24,292 bases of DNA. It comes from Verrucomicrobiales bacterium. Lineage in GTDB: Bacteria > Verrucomicrobiota > Verrucomicrobiia > Verrucomicrobiales > Verrucomicrobiaceae. The DNA lies in assembly GCA_003506995.1 (NCBI GenBank), contig DNXB01000437.1, forward strand, positions 1 through 24,292. The letters run 5' to 3'. Numbering within the stretch: the stretch's first letter is position 1; the number at the start of each line of letters is the position of its first letter. The notes under the pieces are model-generated. The model was not told the origin of the DNA. It did not search any database and saw only the letters and a program-made list of their open reading frames with translations. Positions 1 through 9,600 of this stretch are shown here, piece by piece. Made by a program: the position numbers and the translations under genes.

Positions 1-2837
1 CCGACGACCTCATGCCGCCGCCGGAAGCGAAACAAGCGCTGACCTCTGCGGAAAAAGACATTCTACAGCGCTGGATTGCCGAAGGCGCGGAATACGAGGC
101 CCACTGGTCCCTGATTCCGCCCAAGCTGTCTTCTTCATCTCAGAACTCGATCGACGACTTCATCCGCGCCCGCTTGCAGCAGGAAGGTCTCACACCCGCG
201 CCCGCCGCATCACCCGAAACCCTGCTGCGTCGTGTCAGCCTCGATCTCACCGGCCTCCCCCCCTCGTTGGCAGAAATCGACGCTTTGAAGCATTCTTCCC
301 ATCAGTCCTACGAGCACGCGGTGGACCGGCTGCTCGCTTCCAAGCATTTCGGCGAGCGCATGGCGGTGGAATGGCTCGACGCGGCACGTTACGCCGACAC
401 GAACGGCTATTTCGGCGACAAGACACGCAGCCTGTGGCCCTGGCGTGACTGGGTGATCGACGCCTACAACCGCAACCTGCGCTTCGATCAGTTCACCATC
501 GAACAGCTCGCGGGTGATCTGCTGCCAAACGCCACCATCGCGCAACGCATCGCCACCGGTTTCAATCGCAATCACATGGCGAACAACGAGAGCGGCATCA
601 TCGACGAGGAATACCGCGTCGAATACGTCGCCGACCGTCTTGAAACCACCGGCACCACCTGGCTCGGACTCACCATCGGCTGCGCCCGCTGCCACGATCA
701 CAAATACGATCCCATCACGCAGCGTGAGTTCTACCAGCTCTTCGCCTTCTTCAACAACCTGCCGGAGCAAGGCCTCATCAAAGCTGACAATCCACCGCCG
801 CTGCTGAGCGTGCCGTCATTGGAGCAGGAGCAGGCATTGAAGAAAGCCACCGCCGAATCACGCGCGGCTGCTGCGGTGTTTGCCCCGCTCAAACAGGCGC
901 TGGAGCCGAAAATCATAGTCTGGGAGCAGAACGCGCCTAACACACTGCCGATGCCGCCGAGGGAGCGCGTCTTGCATGAGCCTTTCAATGGAGCGCTCGC
1001 CCCCGGAATGATTTCACGCGGCACGACGCTGGTCTTTGAACCTGGGCTGCGCGGACAGGCGGTGAAGTTTGACGCCACGCAACATGTGGAAACCGAGGTG
1101 CCTGACTTTGATCCCGATCTGCCGTGGAGCATCGGCCTGTGGGTGAAGGCGGACGGTTCGTTGAGCTGCCCACTGTCAGTGATCGAGCCTGAGGGCAACC
1201 GACGCGGCATCGAGCTGATCTGGCAGAAAGGCCGGGTGCAGGTGAACCTAGTCCACCGTTGGGGCGTGAGTGCCATCGAGATCTCGACCGTGGAATCTCT
1301 GAGCGCGAAGAACTGGCATCAGATCGTGATCAGTTACGATGGCGAACGTCAGGCCAGGGGGCTACGCGTGTTCCTGGACGGTCGTGCGGCGACGCTGGAG
1401 GTCAGACGCGATACTTTGGACGGCACACTGGCAAACCATGAGCCCCTGCGCCTCGGACGGCGCGACTCCGGGCTGGGTTTTTACGGCTTGATCGACGAAG
1501 CACGCGTCATCCAGCACGCGCTCGATGAGCAGACCGTGCAGGACTGGTTCTGGGGCGAGCGCCTTCGCGGCATCGTCGAAACACCGGCGTCCAAACGCAG
1601 TGCGAACGATGCGGAGACGCTGCTGGATTATTTCCAGGAGAGATTCGCCGACTCGGTGACACGGCGGGCACGCGAACGCGTGAAGCAGACCGCCAAGGCT
1701 GAGAAAACCCTTCGCGAAAGCATTCCCACCACGCTCGTGATGCAGGAGCTGGACAAGCCGCGCACAACGAATGTGCTGACTCGCGGCCAATACGATCATC
1801 CGGCCGATGCGGTGCAGCCGGGAGTGCCTGCGGCCTTGTCAGCGTGGCCTGCAAATGCGCCGAAGAATCGTCTCGGCTTCGCCAAGTGGCTGGTCTCGCC
1901 CGACAATCCGCTCACGGCACGCGTAGCGGTAAATCGGCTGTGGCAGCAGTGCTTTGGCGAAGGACTCGTGCTCACCGTGAACGACTTCGGTTCGCAGGGC
2001 GAAGCTCCGACGCATCCTGAATTGCTCGACTGGCTGGCCCTGCGCTTCATGCAGAGCGGCTGGGATGTGAAGGCACTGCTCAAACTTATCGTGATGAGCG
2101 ATACATATCGGCAGAGTCCAAGGAGCGGCGATTTGCAATCGCCGACGGCGGTTGCAAACCGCCGTTCCTTGTTTTCCGATCCGGCGAATCGTTGGCTCGC
2201 ACGCGGGCCGTCATTTCGATTGAGCGCGGAGATGGTGCGCGATCAGGCGCTCGCGGTGTCGGGGCTGCTCGTGCCAAAGATCGGTGGCCCCAGCGTGCGG
2301 CCTTATCAGCCGCCCGGCCTGTGGGAGGCGGTGTCCTACAACGGCGAGGAAACTTACACCGCCGACTCCGGCGAAGGCCTGTGGCGGCGCAGCCTCTACT
2401 CGTTCTGGAAACGCCAGTCCCCGCCCCCAGCCCTGCTCACCTTTGACAGCCCGACCCGCGAGAAATGCACCGTGCGCCGCGCCCGCACCAACACGCCGCT
2501 GCAAGCGCTCGTGCTGCTCAATGACGAGACCTATGTCGAAGCCGCACGCGCTTTGTCCGCCTGGACGTTGACGCAAAATGGCGCGGACGAATCACGCCTG
2601 GCGCTCGCCTTTCGTCGCGTGACCTCACGCATGCCTGCGACGGATGAGATTCAAACACTCACAACGTTGCTGCGTTCCCAACGTACGCGTTTTGCCACTC
2701 AACGTGACGAAGCCGTCAAACTCATCGCCATCGGCGCTTCCAAGCAAGGCCGCGAACTTGATCCCGTCGAGCTGGCGGCCTGGACGGTGACTCTGCACAC
2801 GCTCTTCAACCTCGACGAAACCATCACGCGTCGATGA
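1..2837 (+). CDS. PSD1/DUF1549-LamG-DUF1553 protein, 5' partial
   Basis: The frame is open from the window edge, so the N-terminus is missing; the Met at 12 is probably internal. It belongs to the DUF1549/DUF1553 (PSCyt2/PSD1) family of Planctomycetes and Verrucomicrobia, large envelope proteins thought to act in polymer breakdown; the reaction is not established. The first residues, DDLMPPP, look like the end of a planctomycete-type cytochrome c domain, where the Met would be the axial haem ligand. Counting from the Met at 12: DUF1549 spans about 45-255 and holds a CARCH haem-type motif at 224-228; a LamG/concanavalin-like domain spans about 322-510; DUF1553 spans about 616-900, with NRLW and FRLSAEMVRDQAL segments. 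Residues 703-719 are encoded by a 51-bp palindromic repeat absent from ordinary family members as I recall them. The stop overlaps the next start by ATGA, so the two are coupled. Family is confident; substrate unknown. Confidence 0.9.
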   Translation, partial: DDLMPPPEAKQALTSAEKDILQRWIAEGAEYEAHWSLIPPKLSSSSQNSIDDFIRARLQQEGLTPAPAASPETLLRRVSLDLTGLPPSLAEIDALKHSSHQSYEHAVDRLLASKHFGERMAVEWLDAARYADTNGYFGDKTRSLWPWRDWVIDAYNRNLRFDQFTIEQLAGDLLPNATIAQRIATGFNRNHMANNESGIIDEEYRVEYVADRLETTGTTWLGLTIGCARCHDHKYDPITQREFYQLFAFFNNLPEQGLIKADNPPPLLSVPSLEQEQALKKATAESRAAAAVFAPLKQALEPKIIVWEQNAPNTLPMPPRERVLHEPFNGALAPGMISRGTTLVFEPGLRGQAVKFDATQHVETEVPDFDPDLPWSIGLWVKADGSLSCPLSVIEPEGNRRGIELIWQKGRVQVNLVHRWGVSAIEISTVESLSAKNWHQIVISYDGERQARGLRVFLDGRAATLEVRRDTLDGTLANHEPLRLGRRDSGLGFYGLIDEARVIQHALDEQTVQDWFWGERLRGIVETPASKRSANDAETLLDYFQERFADSVTRRARERVKQTAKAEKTLRESIPTTLVMQELDKPRTTNVLTRGQYDHPADAVQPGVPAALSAWPANAPKNRLGFAKWLVSPDNPLTARVAVNRLWQQCFGEGLVLTVNDFGSQGEAPTHPELLDWLALRFMQSGWDVKALLKLIVMSDTYRQSPRSGDLQSPTAVANRRSLFSDPANRWLARGPSFRLSAEMVRDQALAVSGLLVPKIGGPSVRPYQPPGLWEAVSYNGEETYTADSGEGLWRRSLYSFWKRQSPPPALLTFDSPTREKCTVRRARTNTPLQALVLLNDETYVEAARALSAWTLTQNGADESRLALAFRRVTSRMPATDEIQTLTTLLRSQRTRFATQRDEAVKLIAIGASKQGRELDPVELAAWTVTLHTLFNLDETITRR
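2120..2170. repeat. 51-bp double-hairpin palindromic element inside a CDS
   Basis: Two perfect 7-bp hairpins stand side by side: GGCGATT/AATCGCC (2127-2143, loop TGC) and GGCGGTT/AACCGCC (2147-2163, loop GCA), separated by GAC. An outer 7-bp stem, 2120-2126 with 2164-2170 and one G-T pair, closes them into a three-way junction. The length of 51 bp is 17 codons, so the reading frame is kept. It lies between the TYRQS and ARGP motifs of DUF1553, where family members normally have a shorter linker. It resembles REP-type or Rickettsia-palindromic-type elements embedded in genes. Confidence 0.75.
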
Positions 2838-4240
2838 ACCTCGAACTGACACGCCGGCAACTGTTTGGCAGAGCCTCCGCAGGCATCGGCGGCGCGGCGC
2901 TGGCCTCGCTGCTGGGAGAGGGCCGCAGTTTCGCCGCGCCTCACTTCGCGCCGAAGGCGAAGCGCGTGATTTACCTCTTCATGCACGGCGGACCGTCGCA
3001 GCTCGATCTGTTTGACCACAAGCCCGGCTTGAAAAAGCTGCATGGCCAGGAGTTCCCCGCGTCCGTGCTCGGCGATCAACGTCTCACCGGCATGACGAGC
3101 GGGCAGAAATCCAAGCCCGTCACCGCCTCGCTGTTTGATTTCAAACAGCATGGTCAATCCGGCGCGTGGATGAGCGAACTGCTGCCGCACATGGGCCGCG
3201 TGGCTGATGATCTGTGCCTCATCCGCTCCATGAACACGGAGGCGATCAATCACGATCCCGGTGTGACCTTGTTGCAAACCGGCCATCAGCAGCCGGGCCG
3301 CCCGAGCTTCGGTGCCTGGGCCAGCTACGGTCTCGGCAGCGAGAACGCAAGCCTGCCAGCCTTCGTGGTGCTCATCTCACGCGGCAGCGCGGCACGCCCC
3401 GCTGATCCGCTCTACGCGCGACTGTGGGGTTCCGGCTTCCTGCCCTCGAATCATCAAGGCGTCAGCTTTCGCAGCAGCGGCGATCCCGTGTTGTATCTCT
3501 CCAACCCGCCTGGCATCGACTCGCAGTCGCGTCGCGAGCAACTTGATGCCATCCAGGCGCTCAACCGCCGTCAATTCACACAGCGGCTCGATCCCGAGAT
3601 CGAAACGCGCATCGCGCAGTATGAGATGGCCTACCGCATGCAGTCCAGCGTGCCCGACTTGATCAGCCTGCGCGATGAAAGCAAGGCCACCCTCGACGCC
3701 TACGGCCCGCAATCACGCGTGCCGGGCTCCTTCGCGGCGAACTGCCTGCTCGCCCGCCGCATGGCGGAAAGCGGCGTGCGCTTCATCCAGCTTTATCATC
3801 GCGGCTGGGATCAGCACTACAATCTGCCCAGCGATCTGCGCCTGCAATGCGGCGACATCGACCAGCCCTGCGCCGCCTTAATCAGCGATCTCATGCAACG
3901 TGGCCTGCTGGATGACACGCTCATCGTCTGGGGCGGCGAATTTGGCCGCACCACCTATTCCCAGGGCAAGCTCGAACCCGCCAATCACGGCCGCGATCAT
4001 CACGGCCGCTGTTTCACGATGTGGCTGGCCGGTGGCGGCGTGAAACCCGGCCTCCAGTTCGGCGAAACAGATGATTTCTGCTTCAACATCGCCCGCGATC
4101 CGGTGCATGTGCATGATCTCAATGCCACGCTGCTACATCTCCTCGGCATCGACCACGAGCACCTCACCTTCCGCGCCGAAGGCCGCGACTACCGCCTCAC
4201 GGATGTGCATGGCCGCGTGATGAAAGCCTTGCTCGTGTGA
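2834..4240 (+). CDS. DUF1501 family protein, Tat-type signal
   Basis: A 468-residue DUF1501 protein, a family distantly related to the alkaline phosphatase/sulfatase fold and usually encoded directly after DUF1549/DUF1553 genes. The N-terminus has a twin-arginine-like start (TRRQLFGRAS) followed by a short hydrophobic Ala/Gly-rich stretch, pointing to Tat export. Recognisable family segments are YLFMHGGPSQLDLFDHKPGL (about 38-57), the HGGWDQH-like RGWDQHYNLP near 320, WGGEFGRTTYSQG near 365, and NHGRDHHGRCFTMWLAGGG just after. These His/Asp/Gly motifs are the likely metal or active-site region. The start ATG overlaps the upstream TGA by 4 bp, so expression is very probably coupled. The biochemical activity is unproven; polysaccharide or sulfated-polymer processing is an inference from family context. 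Confidence 0.92.
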   Translation: MNLELTRRQLFGRASAGIGGAALASLLGEGRSFAAPHFAPKAKRVIYLFMHGGPSQLDLFDHKPGLKKLHGQEFPASVLGDQRLTGMTSGQKSKPVTASLFDFKQHGQSGAWMSELLPHMGRVADDLCLIRSMNTEAINHDPGVTLLQTGHQQPGRPSFGAWASYGLGSENASLPAFVVLISRGSAARPADPLYARLWGSGFLPSNHQGVSFRSSGDPVLYLSNPPGIDSQSRREQLDAIQALNRRQFTQRLDPEIETRIAQYEMAYRMQSSVPDLISLRDESKATLDAYGPQSRVPGSFAANCLLARRMAESGVRFIQLYHRGWDQHYNLPSDLRLQCGDIDQPCAALISDLMQRGLLDDTLIVWGGEFGRTTYSQGKLEPANHGRDHHGRCFTMWLAGGGVKPGLQFGETDDFCFNIARDPVHVHDLNATLLHLLGIDHEHLTFRAEGRDYRLTDVHGRVMKALLV

Positions 4241-4255
4241 CCTGATCTCACGAGC
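4231..4255. terminator. candidate bidirectional terminator hairpin
   Basis: GCTCGTG (4231-4237) and CACGAGC (4249-4255) form a perfect 7-bp stem with an 11-nt loop. The loop carries the stop of the + strand DUF1501 gene, and the right arm overlaps the stop of the - strand ROK gene. Only 7 bp separate the two convergent genes, so the hairpin could serve both. There is no T-tract on either side, so it is not a classical intrinsic terminator. Confidence 0.4.
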
Positions 4256-5372
4256 GCGGCTGCCACGCTTCCATGGCGTGACTCGCTGCCCCAAGAGCGC
4301 CGGCATCATCGCCGAGAGAAGAGGCCACGATGTTCGGCGGCATGTCCTTGAGCGCGGGCATGAGCCTGGCGGTTTGAAGGGCGATGTCCGTGCAGAAGCG
4401 CCTCCCCAGCGCCGTCAGCGGCCCGTGCAGGAAATAAGCGGGCGCATCCAGCAGCAGATGCAGCAGGCCCAGCACACGCGCGTAATCGTTCACGACGCCC
4501 TGCCATGCCTCGCCATCCACCTGCGCGAGGCTTTGCAATGCCGCTCGCAGATCTCCCGGGAGCGGTGCGGTGCTGGTGACTCCGGCCAGTCTGCGCCAGA
4601 CGGCGGCTGAGCAGAGCGCCTGTTGCATCTCACCGCCCTCGCCATTCAGAGGCCACACCCAGCGGCCGATCTCACCTGTCGCGTGATGCTGGCCGTCGAG
4701 CAGCCGCCCATGTTTCACCACCGCGATGCCAAAGCCTCTGCGCGGGCCCAGGATGACGTAGTCATCGAGTTCACGCCCCCCCCCAAACCAGCGCTCCGCC
4801 AGCGCGATGACGCGCAGGTTGTTTTTGAGGATGATGGGAACCTCGAAGTGCTTTGCCAGTTCGGCGCGCACGGGCACGTTGCGCCAGCCGGGCAGGAAAG
4901 CGTAATGCACTCCCACCCCGGCGGCTGGATCAATCAAGCCTGGAGCGCCTATGCCAATGCCAAGCAGAGCCCCTTTACGCCCCTCATGGAGTTCCGTGAT
5001 CAGCCGGGCGATTTCTTGAAGAACAGACGCTGTGTCCGCATCCTCAGGCAGCCTGTGCGTCAACGTCCGTGTTTGCGCCCCGGAGAAATCCACGCGCACC
5101 GCCTGCACACGCTCGGCATTGAACTCGATGCCCGCAAACCAACCCGCCCCGGGCACCGTGCGCAGCATCCGCTTCGGCCGTCCCATGCGCCCCTGTTCCA
5201 GGCCCGACTCGGCCAAGTGACCGGAGGCGATCAACTGGTCCACATAATAACCGGTGGTGCTCGGCGACAACCGCAGTGCGTCCGCCAACACGCGGCGCGA
5301 CGTGGCATGGCCGCTGCGCACATGCAAAATGGCCCGCGAGAGATTGTGGCGAAGTTCTTCAGGGCTTCTCAT
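4248..5372 (-). CDS. ROK family transcriptional regulator
   Basis: A 374-residue protein with an N-terminal winged helix-turn-helix (about residues 10-68; ATSRRVLADALRLSPSTTGYY reads as a typical HTH) followed by a ROK domain (about 78-370). ROK regulators of the NagC/Mlc/XylR type bind sugars or sugar phosphates and repress nearby genes. The kinase signatures are eroded: the expected ENDAN-like catalytic motif reads KNNLR (183-187), the ExGH motif reads GEIGR (233-237), and the usual Cys-rich zinc motif is missing. It should therefore act as a sensor-repressor, not as a kinase. It is divergent from the LLM oxidoreductase gene, with a 130-bp AT-richer gap holding an inverted repeat, so that gene and its own are the likely targets. 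The ligand cannot be told from sequence. Confidence 0.88.
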   Translation of the reverse strand: MRSPEELRHNLSRAILHVRSGHATSRRVLADALRLSPSTTGYYVDQLIASGHLAESGLEQGRMGRPKRMLRTVPGAGWFAGIEFNAERVQAVRVDFSGAQTRTLTHRLPEDADTASVLQEIARLITELHEGRKGALLGIGIGAPGLIDPAAGVGVHYAFLPGWRNVPVRAELAKHFEVPIILKNNLRVIALAERWFGGGRELDDYVILGPRRGFGIAVVKHGRLLDGQHHATGEIGRWVWPLNGEGGEMQQALCSAAVWRRLAGVTSTAPLPGDLRAALQSLAQVDGEAWQGVVNDYARVLGLLHLLLDAPAYFLHGPLTALGRRFCTDIALQTARLMPALKDMPPNIVASSLGDDAGALGAASHAMEAWQPRS

Positions 5373-5419
5373 CTTTCAGATTCTGATTAGGAAATTGGTC
5401 TTGCGGGAATGTGCCGCCA

Positions 5420-5438
5420 AATATCATATTGCGATATT
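5420..5438. promoter_or_regulatory. candidate ROK operator (inverted repeat)
   Basis: AATATC (5420-5425) and GATATT (5433-5438) form an inverted repeat with a 7-nt spacer in the divergent ROK/LLM intergenic gap (5373-5502). The motif ATATTG also occurs twice in the same stretch, and the surroundings are clearly more AT-rich than the flanking genes. ROK repressors commonly bind AT-rich palindromes, so this is a plausible operator. No convincing -35/-10 pair could be fixed. Confidence 0.35.
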
Positions 5439-5502
5439 GAAATATATGAGCCGTTCAGACGTGTTCTTTACAGTACCCCTTCCTAAACCGAAATAACCAC
5501 GC

Positions 5503-6663
5503 ATGTCCATGATGAATGCTCCTACTATTCGCACACCTGAACGCCAGTGTGAAGTCGCGTGGTTTTCCGCGCTTTGTTCCGACGACTACGAGTTCCTCGG
5601 CGTCCCCGACGGTTCCCTGCGCTCCAGCTACGAGCACTGCGGCGACATCGTCCGCAAAGCCGATGCTCTTGGCTACCAAAACATCCTTCTGCCCTCCGGC
5701 TGGATCGCCGGACAGGACGCGCTGGCCTTTGCCGCCGCCATGGCCCCGCAGACGACGCAGATCAACCAGCTCGTGGCCCTGCGCATGGGTGAGGTCTGGC
5801 CGCCGATGCTCGCGCGGGCGCTCGCCACTGTTGATCACATCGCCAAAGGCCGTCTGTGCATCAACATCATCTCCTCCGACATGCCCGGCCTGAAGGAGAG
5901 CAACGAAGTCCGCTATGCCCGCGCCAGCGAGATCATCCAGATCCTCCAAGGCATGTGGCGCACCGACGGCCCCTTTGAATGGAAGGGCGAGTTTTATCAG
6001 ATCAGCCTGCCCACCACCGAACCTGCGAAGACTTACCAGCAAAACGGCGGCCCGCTCATGTACTTCGGCGGCATTTCGCCCGCCGCGCAGGATTTATGCG
6101 CCAAACACTGCGATGTCTTCCTCATGTGGCCGGAGACGGAAGACCGCATCGCTGAAACGATGCGCGTCATGTCCGAAAAAGCCGCCGGCTACGGCCGCCA
6201 GATCGACTTTGGCTTCCGCGGGCACATCATCGTGCGTGAAACAGAAGCTGCGGCCCGTGCCGCCGCCGAGCGGCTCATCTCCAAACTCACCGCTGAAAAA
6301 GGCGCGGAGATCAAAGCCCGCTCCCAAGACAGCCAGAGCGCTGGGGTGAAGCGGCAGGACGAACTCCGTGCGCAAAGCGCCGATCTCTACATCGAGCCGC
6401 ATCTCTGGAGCGGCATCGGCCTAGCCCGCAGCGGCTGCGCCAGCGCCATCGTGGGCGATCCTGATCAAGTGCTCGCCAAACTCAACCGCTACATGGACAT
6501 GGGCATCCGCGCCTTCATCCTCAGCGGCTATCCACACCTCGACGAGTGCGATCTCTTCGCGAAGCATGTGCTTCCCAAGCTCCCCACCTGCCGCCTGAAC
6601 GAACTCCAAGGCCGCCGCGTTCCTGATCCCGTGACGCCCCTCACCACCGCACCACGTCAGTAA
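5503..6663 (+). CDS. LLM-class flavin-dependent oxidoreductase (SsuD-like)
   Basis: A 386-residue luciferase-like monooxygenase domain protein of the alkanesulfonate monooxygenase (SsuD) type. Such enzymes are TIM-barrel flavin monooxygenases using FMNH2 supplied by a separate reductase; the substrate range is broad and includes sulfonates and other small organics. Visible family features are DALGYQNILLPSG near residue 55, a long barrel segment with GRLCINIISSD near 120, a region resembling the LLM GGxS loop (YFGGISPAAQDL, about 187), and IVGDPDQVLAKLNRYMDMGI near 312 leading to a helical C-terminal end. There is no signal peptide, so it should be cytosolic. No ssu transporter or flavin reductase gene lies nearby, so a sulfonate role is not supported by context; the divergent ROK gene hints at regulation by a sugar-like ligand. 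No clear Shine-Dalgarno precedes the ATG. It converges with the next gene, with 8 bp between. Confidence 0.88.
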   Translation: MSMMNAPTIRTPERQCEVAWFSALCSDDYEFLGVPDGSLRSSYEHCGDIVRKADALGYQNILLPSGWIAGQDALAFAAAMAPQTTQINQLVALRMGEVWPPMLARALATVDHIAKGRLCINIISSDMPGLKESNEVRYARASEIIQILQGMWRTDGPFEWKGEFYQISLPTTEPAKTYQQNGGPLMYFGGISPAAQDLCAKHCDVFLMWPETEDRIAETMRVMSEKAAGYGRQIDFGFRGHIIVRETEAAARAAAERLISKLTAEKGAEIKARSQDSQSAGVKRQDELRAQSADLYIEPHLWSGIGLARSGCASAIVGDPDQVLAKLNRYMDMGIRAFILSGYPHLDECDLFAKHVLPKLPTCRLNELQGRRVPDPVTPLTTAPRQ

Positions 6664-6671
6664 AAAGCAGC

Positions 6672-9600
6672 TCAACGGCGACGACGCCCGAGAAGCGCCA
6701 GGCTTCCCAGGAGCAGCAGCAGCGCACGCCGCGGCTCTGGCACGACCACCACCACCCCGTGGCTCTCGAACAGGCTGGTGTCCCAGACAAGCTCGCCACT
6801 GAGATCAAAGAGCTGCAGGTCGTTGCCGGTCTCCGCGCCGGTTTGAAAACGGCTTCCGATGACGAAGCCGTTATTGGTCAAGGAGCCGCTGACGGTGCCC
6901 CAGTCCAGCAGGTTGAAGACATCGCCAAATGTGCCGGTGTAGCCGCCTTGGGAAGTCACAACGATGCGTCCGTTGGAGTTGAGTGTCAGCGAACCGTCAA
7001 TGGTAATGAGGTCGTGATTGGCACCCGCTCCGGCAAGGAAACCGGCGTCGTAACCAGGCAACGCGTCCACCCATTCCTGGGTGCTGGCATAGCTGGAAAA
7101 ATGATCCGCGATATTGCGATCTGTGGCACCGACCTGGAACACCGCACGATCGACATCCGAGGCGCTGCCTGCCAGCACCAGGCTTCCGAGCACGGAGAGG
7201 GTGCCTGTTTGATCACCCACCGTGGCGGCGGAGGCAAGACTGGCGTTCACGCTCGAGCCACCGGGCCTGAGCACGCCGTTCTGGGCGGTGACAGCGCCGA
7301 CCGCGGAGCCGACGGTGAAGGTGCCGCCAGTGGCGTCAATCACACCCGTGCCGGAGATGACAGCGTCTGAGGTATATGAAGCACCGGTGCGGGTGCTGAC
7401 GTCGAGCCTGGCCCCGTTGTCGATGTTAACCCATGCGGCGTCATCCATGGAACCGGCGGCGCGAAAAACGAGAGCTCCCTGGGATACGCGGACGTTGCCG
7501 GTGTTGCGGTTGGTGCCATGGAGAATGAGCTCGCCGAGGCCGTTTTTGGTGAAGGAGCCAGCGCCCATGAACTCGGCGTCCGCCTGGAAGGTGGCGGTTT
7601 GGTTTTGATCCACCGTGAAGGTGCGACGTGATGGGTCGAGAAGGCTTTCCGAGGCGAACTGGGTGAGATTGACGGTGACGTTGACGTTGGTGAGGTTGTC
7701 TCCCGCGAGGTTCTGAATGGTGCCGCCCTGCCAGTTGTGATTGGCGACGGTGGTGGAGATGGTCGCCCCGGCGCTGGTGGTCGTGGTGGTGTTTGGGGTG
7801 CTCAGGGTCTGATAGCGCAGGGTGGCGGTGCCACGTTGATTGAGGGTGCCGTTGCTCTCGGCGATGTTGGTGGCAGAACCGGTGGAGTAGTTGGCATCGG
7901 CCATGCGGATGGTGGTCACGTTGAAGGAGCCGATGTCGTAAGTGAGCGTGCCCTTGCCCGCCCCCGCGCCTCCAGAATTGGCGATGCGGCCCAAGATGAG
8001 AAGGTTCACGACAGCGTCCACCTGGCTGGCCCCGGTGAGGTTCAGGGTGCCTGTGGTGTCCACATTGGTGCCGTTGATCTCGTTGTCCGCGATGAAGAGA
8101 TTCGCTCCTGTGGTCCCGCCCTGCCAGCCGCGCAGGGTGAAGCTGCCACCCGCACGGATCGTCACTGTGCCCACGGACCGCCCGCCGCCGATCACCCAGG
8201 TGTCGGTGTTGATCACGTTGGTGGAAGAGCCCAGTGTGATAGATGAGGTCACGCCGATATTGCTGACGCCCGTGGCCGCGTGGCCGATGATGATGCTGCC
8301 TGCGGTGATCTGGTTGGCTCCGTTGGAAAGCAGCAAAGCGCCACCAACCCCCAGGTTCGCCGTGCCGATCAGGCCTTTGTAAATGCCAAGTTCGAGCTGG
8401 CTGGTGTTGATCGTCACAGCGCTGGCAAGGGTGAAATCAGCGGTGCTGGTGACGTTGGCGCTGTTGCCAGTTCCAGCGGTGGCGTCGCGGTAACCGATGA
8501 GGACAAAGCTAGACGGGTCGTTGATGCTCACCGTACCGCTGCTGATGGTGAGGTTGCCGGTGGTGGAGCCCGCGTCCGTACCATAGGCACCGCCGACGAC
8601 GAGGGATTTCACGTTGAGGCCCCCAGCGACACTGGCGGTGACAGTGCCCGTGCCGGTGGCCGTGCGAATGAGATAAAGCGCCTCGGTGGTGCCAGCATTG
8701 ATACCTCCGTTGAAGTTCACGGTGCCACTGAGGACGGTGGTGGCCCCGGTGTAAGTCGGCGCGGCGGAGAGTGTCAGAGAATTCGCGCTGCCCATGGTGA
8801 CGGTGAGGCCGCCGTAACCACCGTTGCCGATGGCACCCGCTAAAGTGACGTTGTTGCTCCCGAGATCGAAGACGTTGCCAGCATTGAGGATGTTTCCCCC
8901 GGCGCTGGGCGTGAGATAAACGGACGCACCGAGCAGTTGCATGACTCTGCCTCCTGAAGTGATGTCGGTGGTGTTGCCAGCGCCCCAGCGAAGGGTGCCG
9001 CCTGCGAGGCGAAGAAGGCCGCTGCCGAGGTTGCCTGCGGTGCCTGCGCCAAATTCAAGAACACCCTGGTTGATCGTGGTCTCGCCAGTGTAGGTGTTGT
9101 TTCCGCCGAGGATAAGGGTGCCGTTGCCTGACTTGGTGAGAGAGACGGCCTGGCCGTTGTCCACGATGGCGGTGCCAAGCGTCAGCACAGCCCCAGTCGG
9201 AGTGGCATGGGCGGAAGTGACTGAGACCACCAGCTCATCCACCGTGGTGCCGCTGGTGATGGAGTCGAAGCCGGAGACACTGGCGTCGTTGTCAGAAGCC
9301 GCGGCGGTGAAGAGCAGGGCACCGCTGGTGAGCACGAGGCTGCCGGAGCCGGTGAGATCGACATTCGCGCCATTGTTCTGGAGGCGAAGCGAGTTGATGG
9401 TTTTCCCGGAAGCCCCGCCGAGGCTTGCATTGAGACTGACATTGTCATCCGTGGCGGCAGCGGAGAAGTCTGTCGCGTATTCGTTGTCGGTGAGGACGCG
9501 CAGGCCCGTGCCTCCGGCTTCATAGGTGAGGAAGGAATTGCCCACGCCGACAAGGTTGGTGGCACTGGTGTTGTTGTTCTCACCGATGGCGTAAGGAAGG

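Noticed and set aside
2120..2170. Intrinsic terminator or attenuator within the first gene
   Set aside because: It lies within an intact coding frame, has two equal hairpins and no T-tract; an inserted palindromic repeat explains it better.
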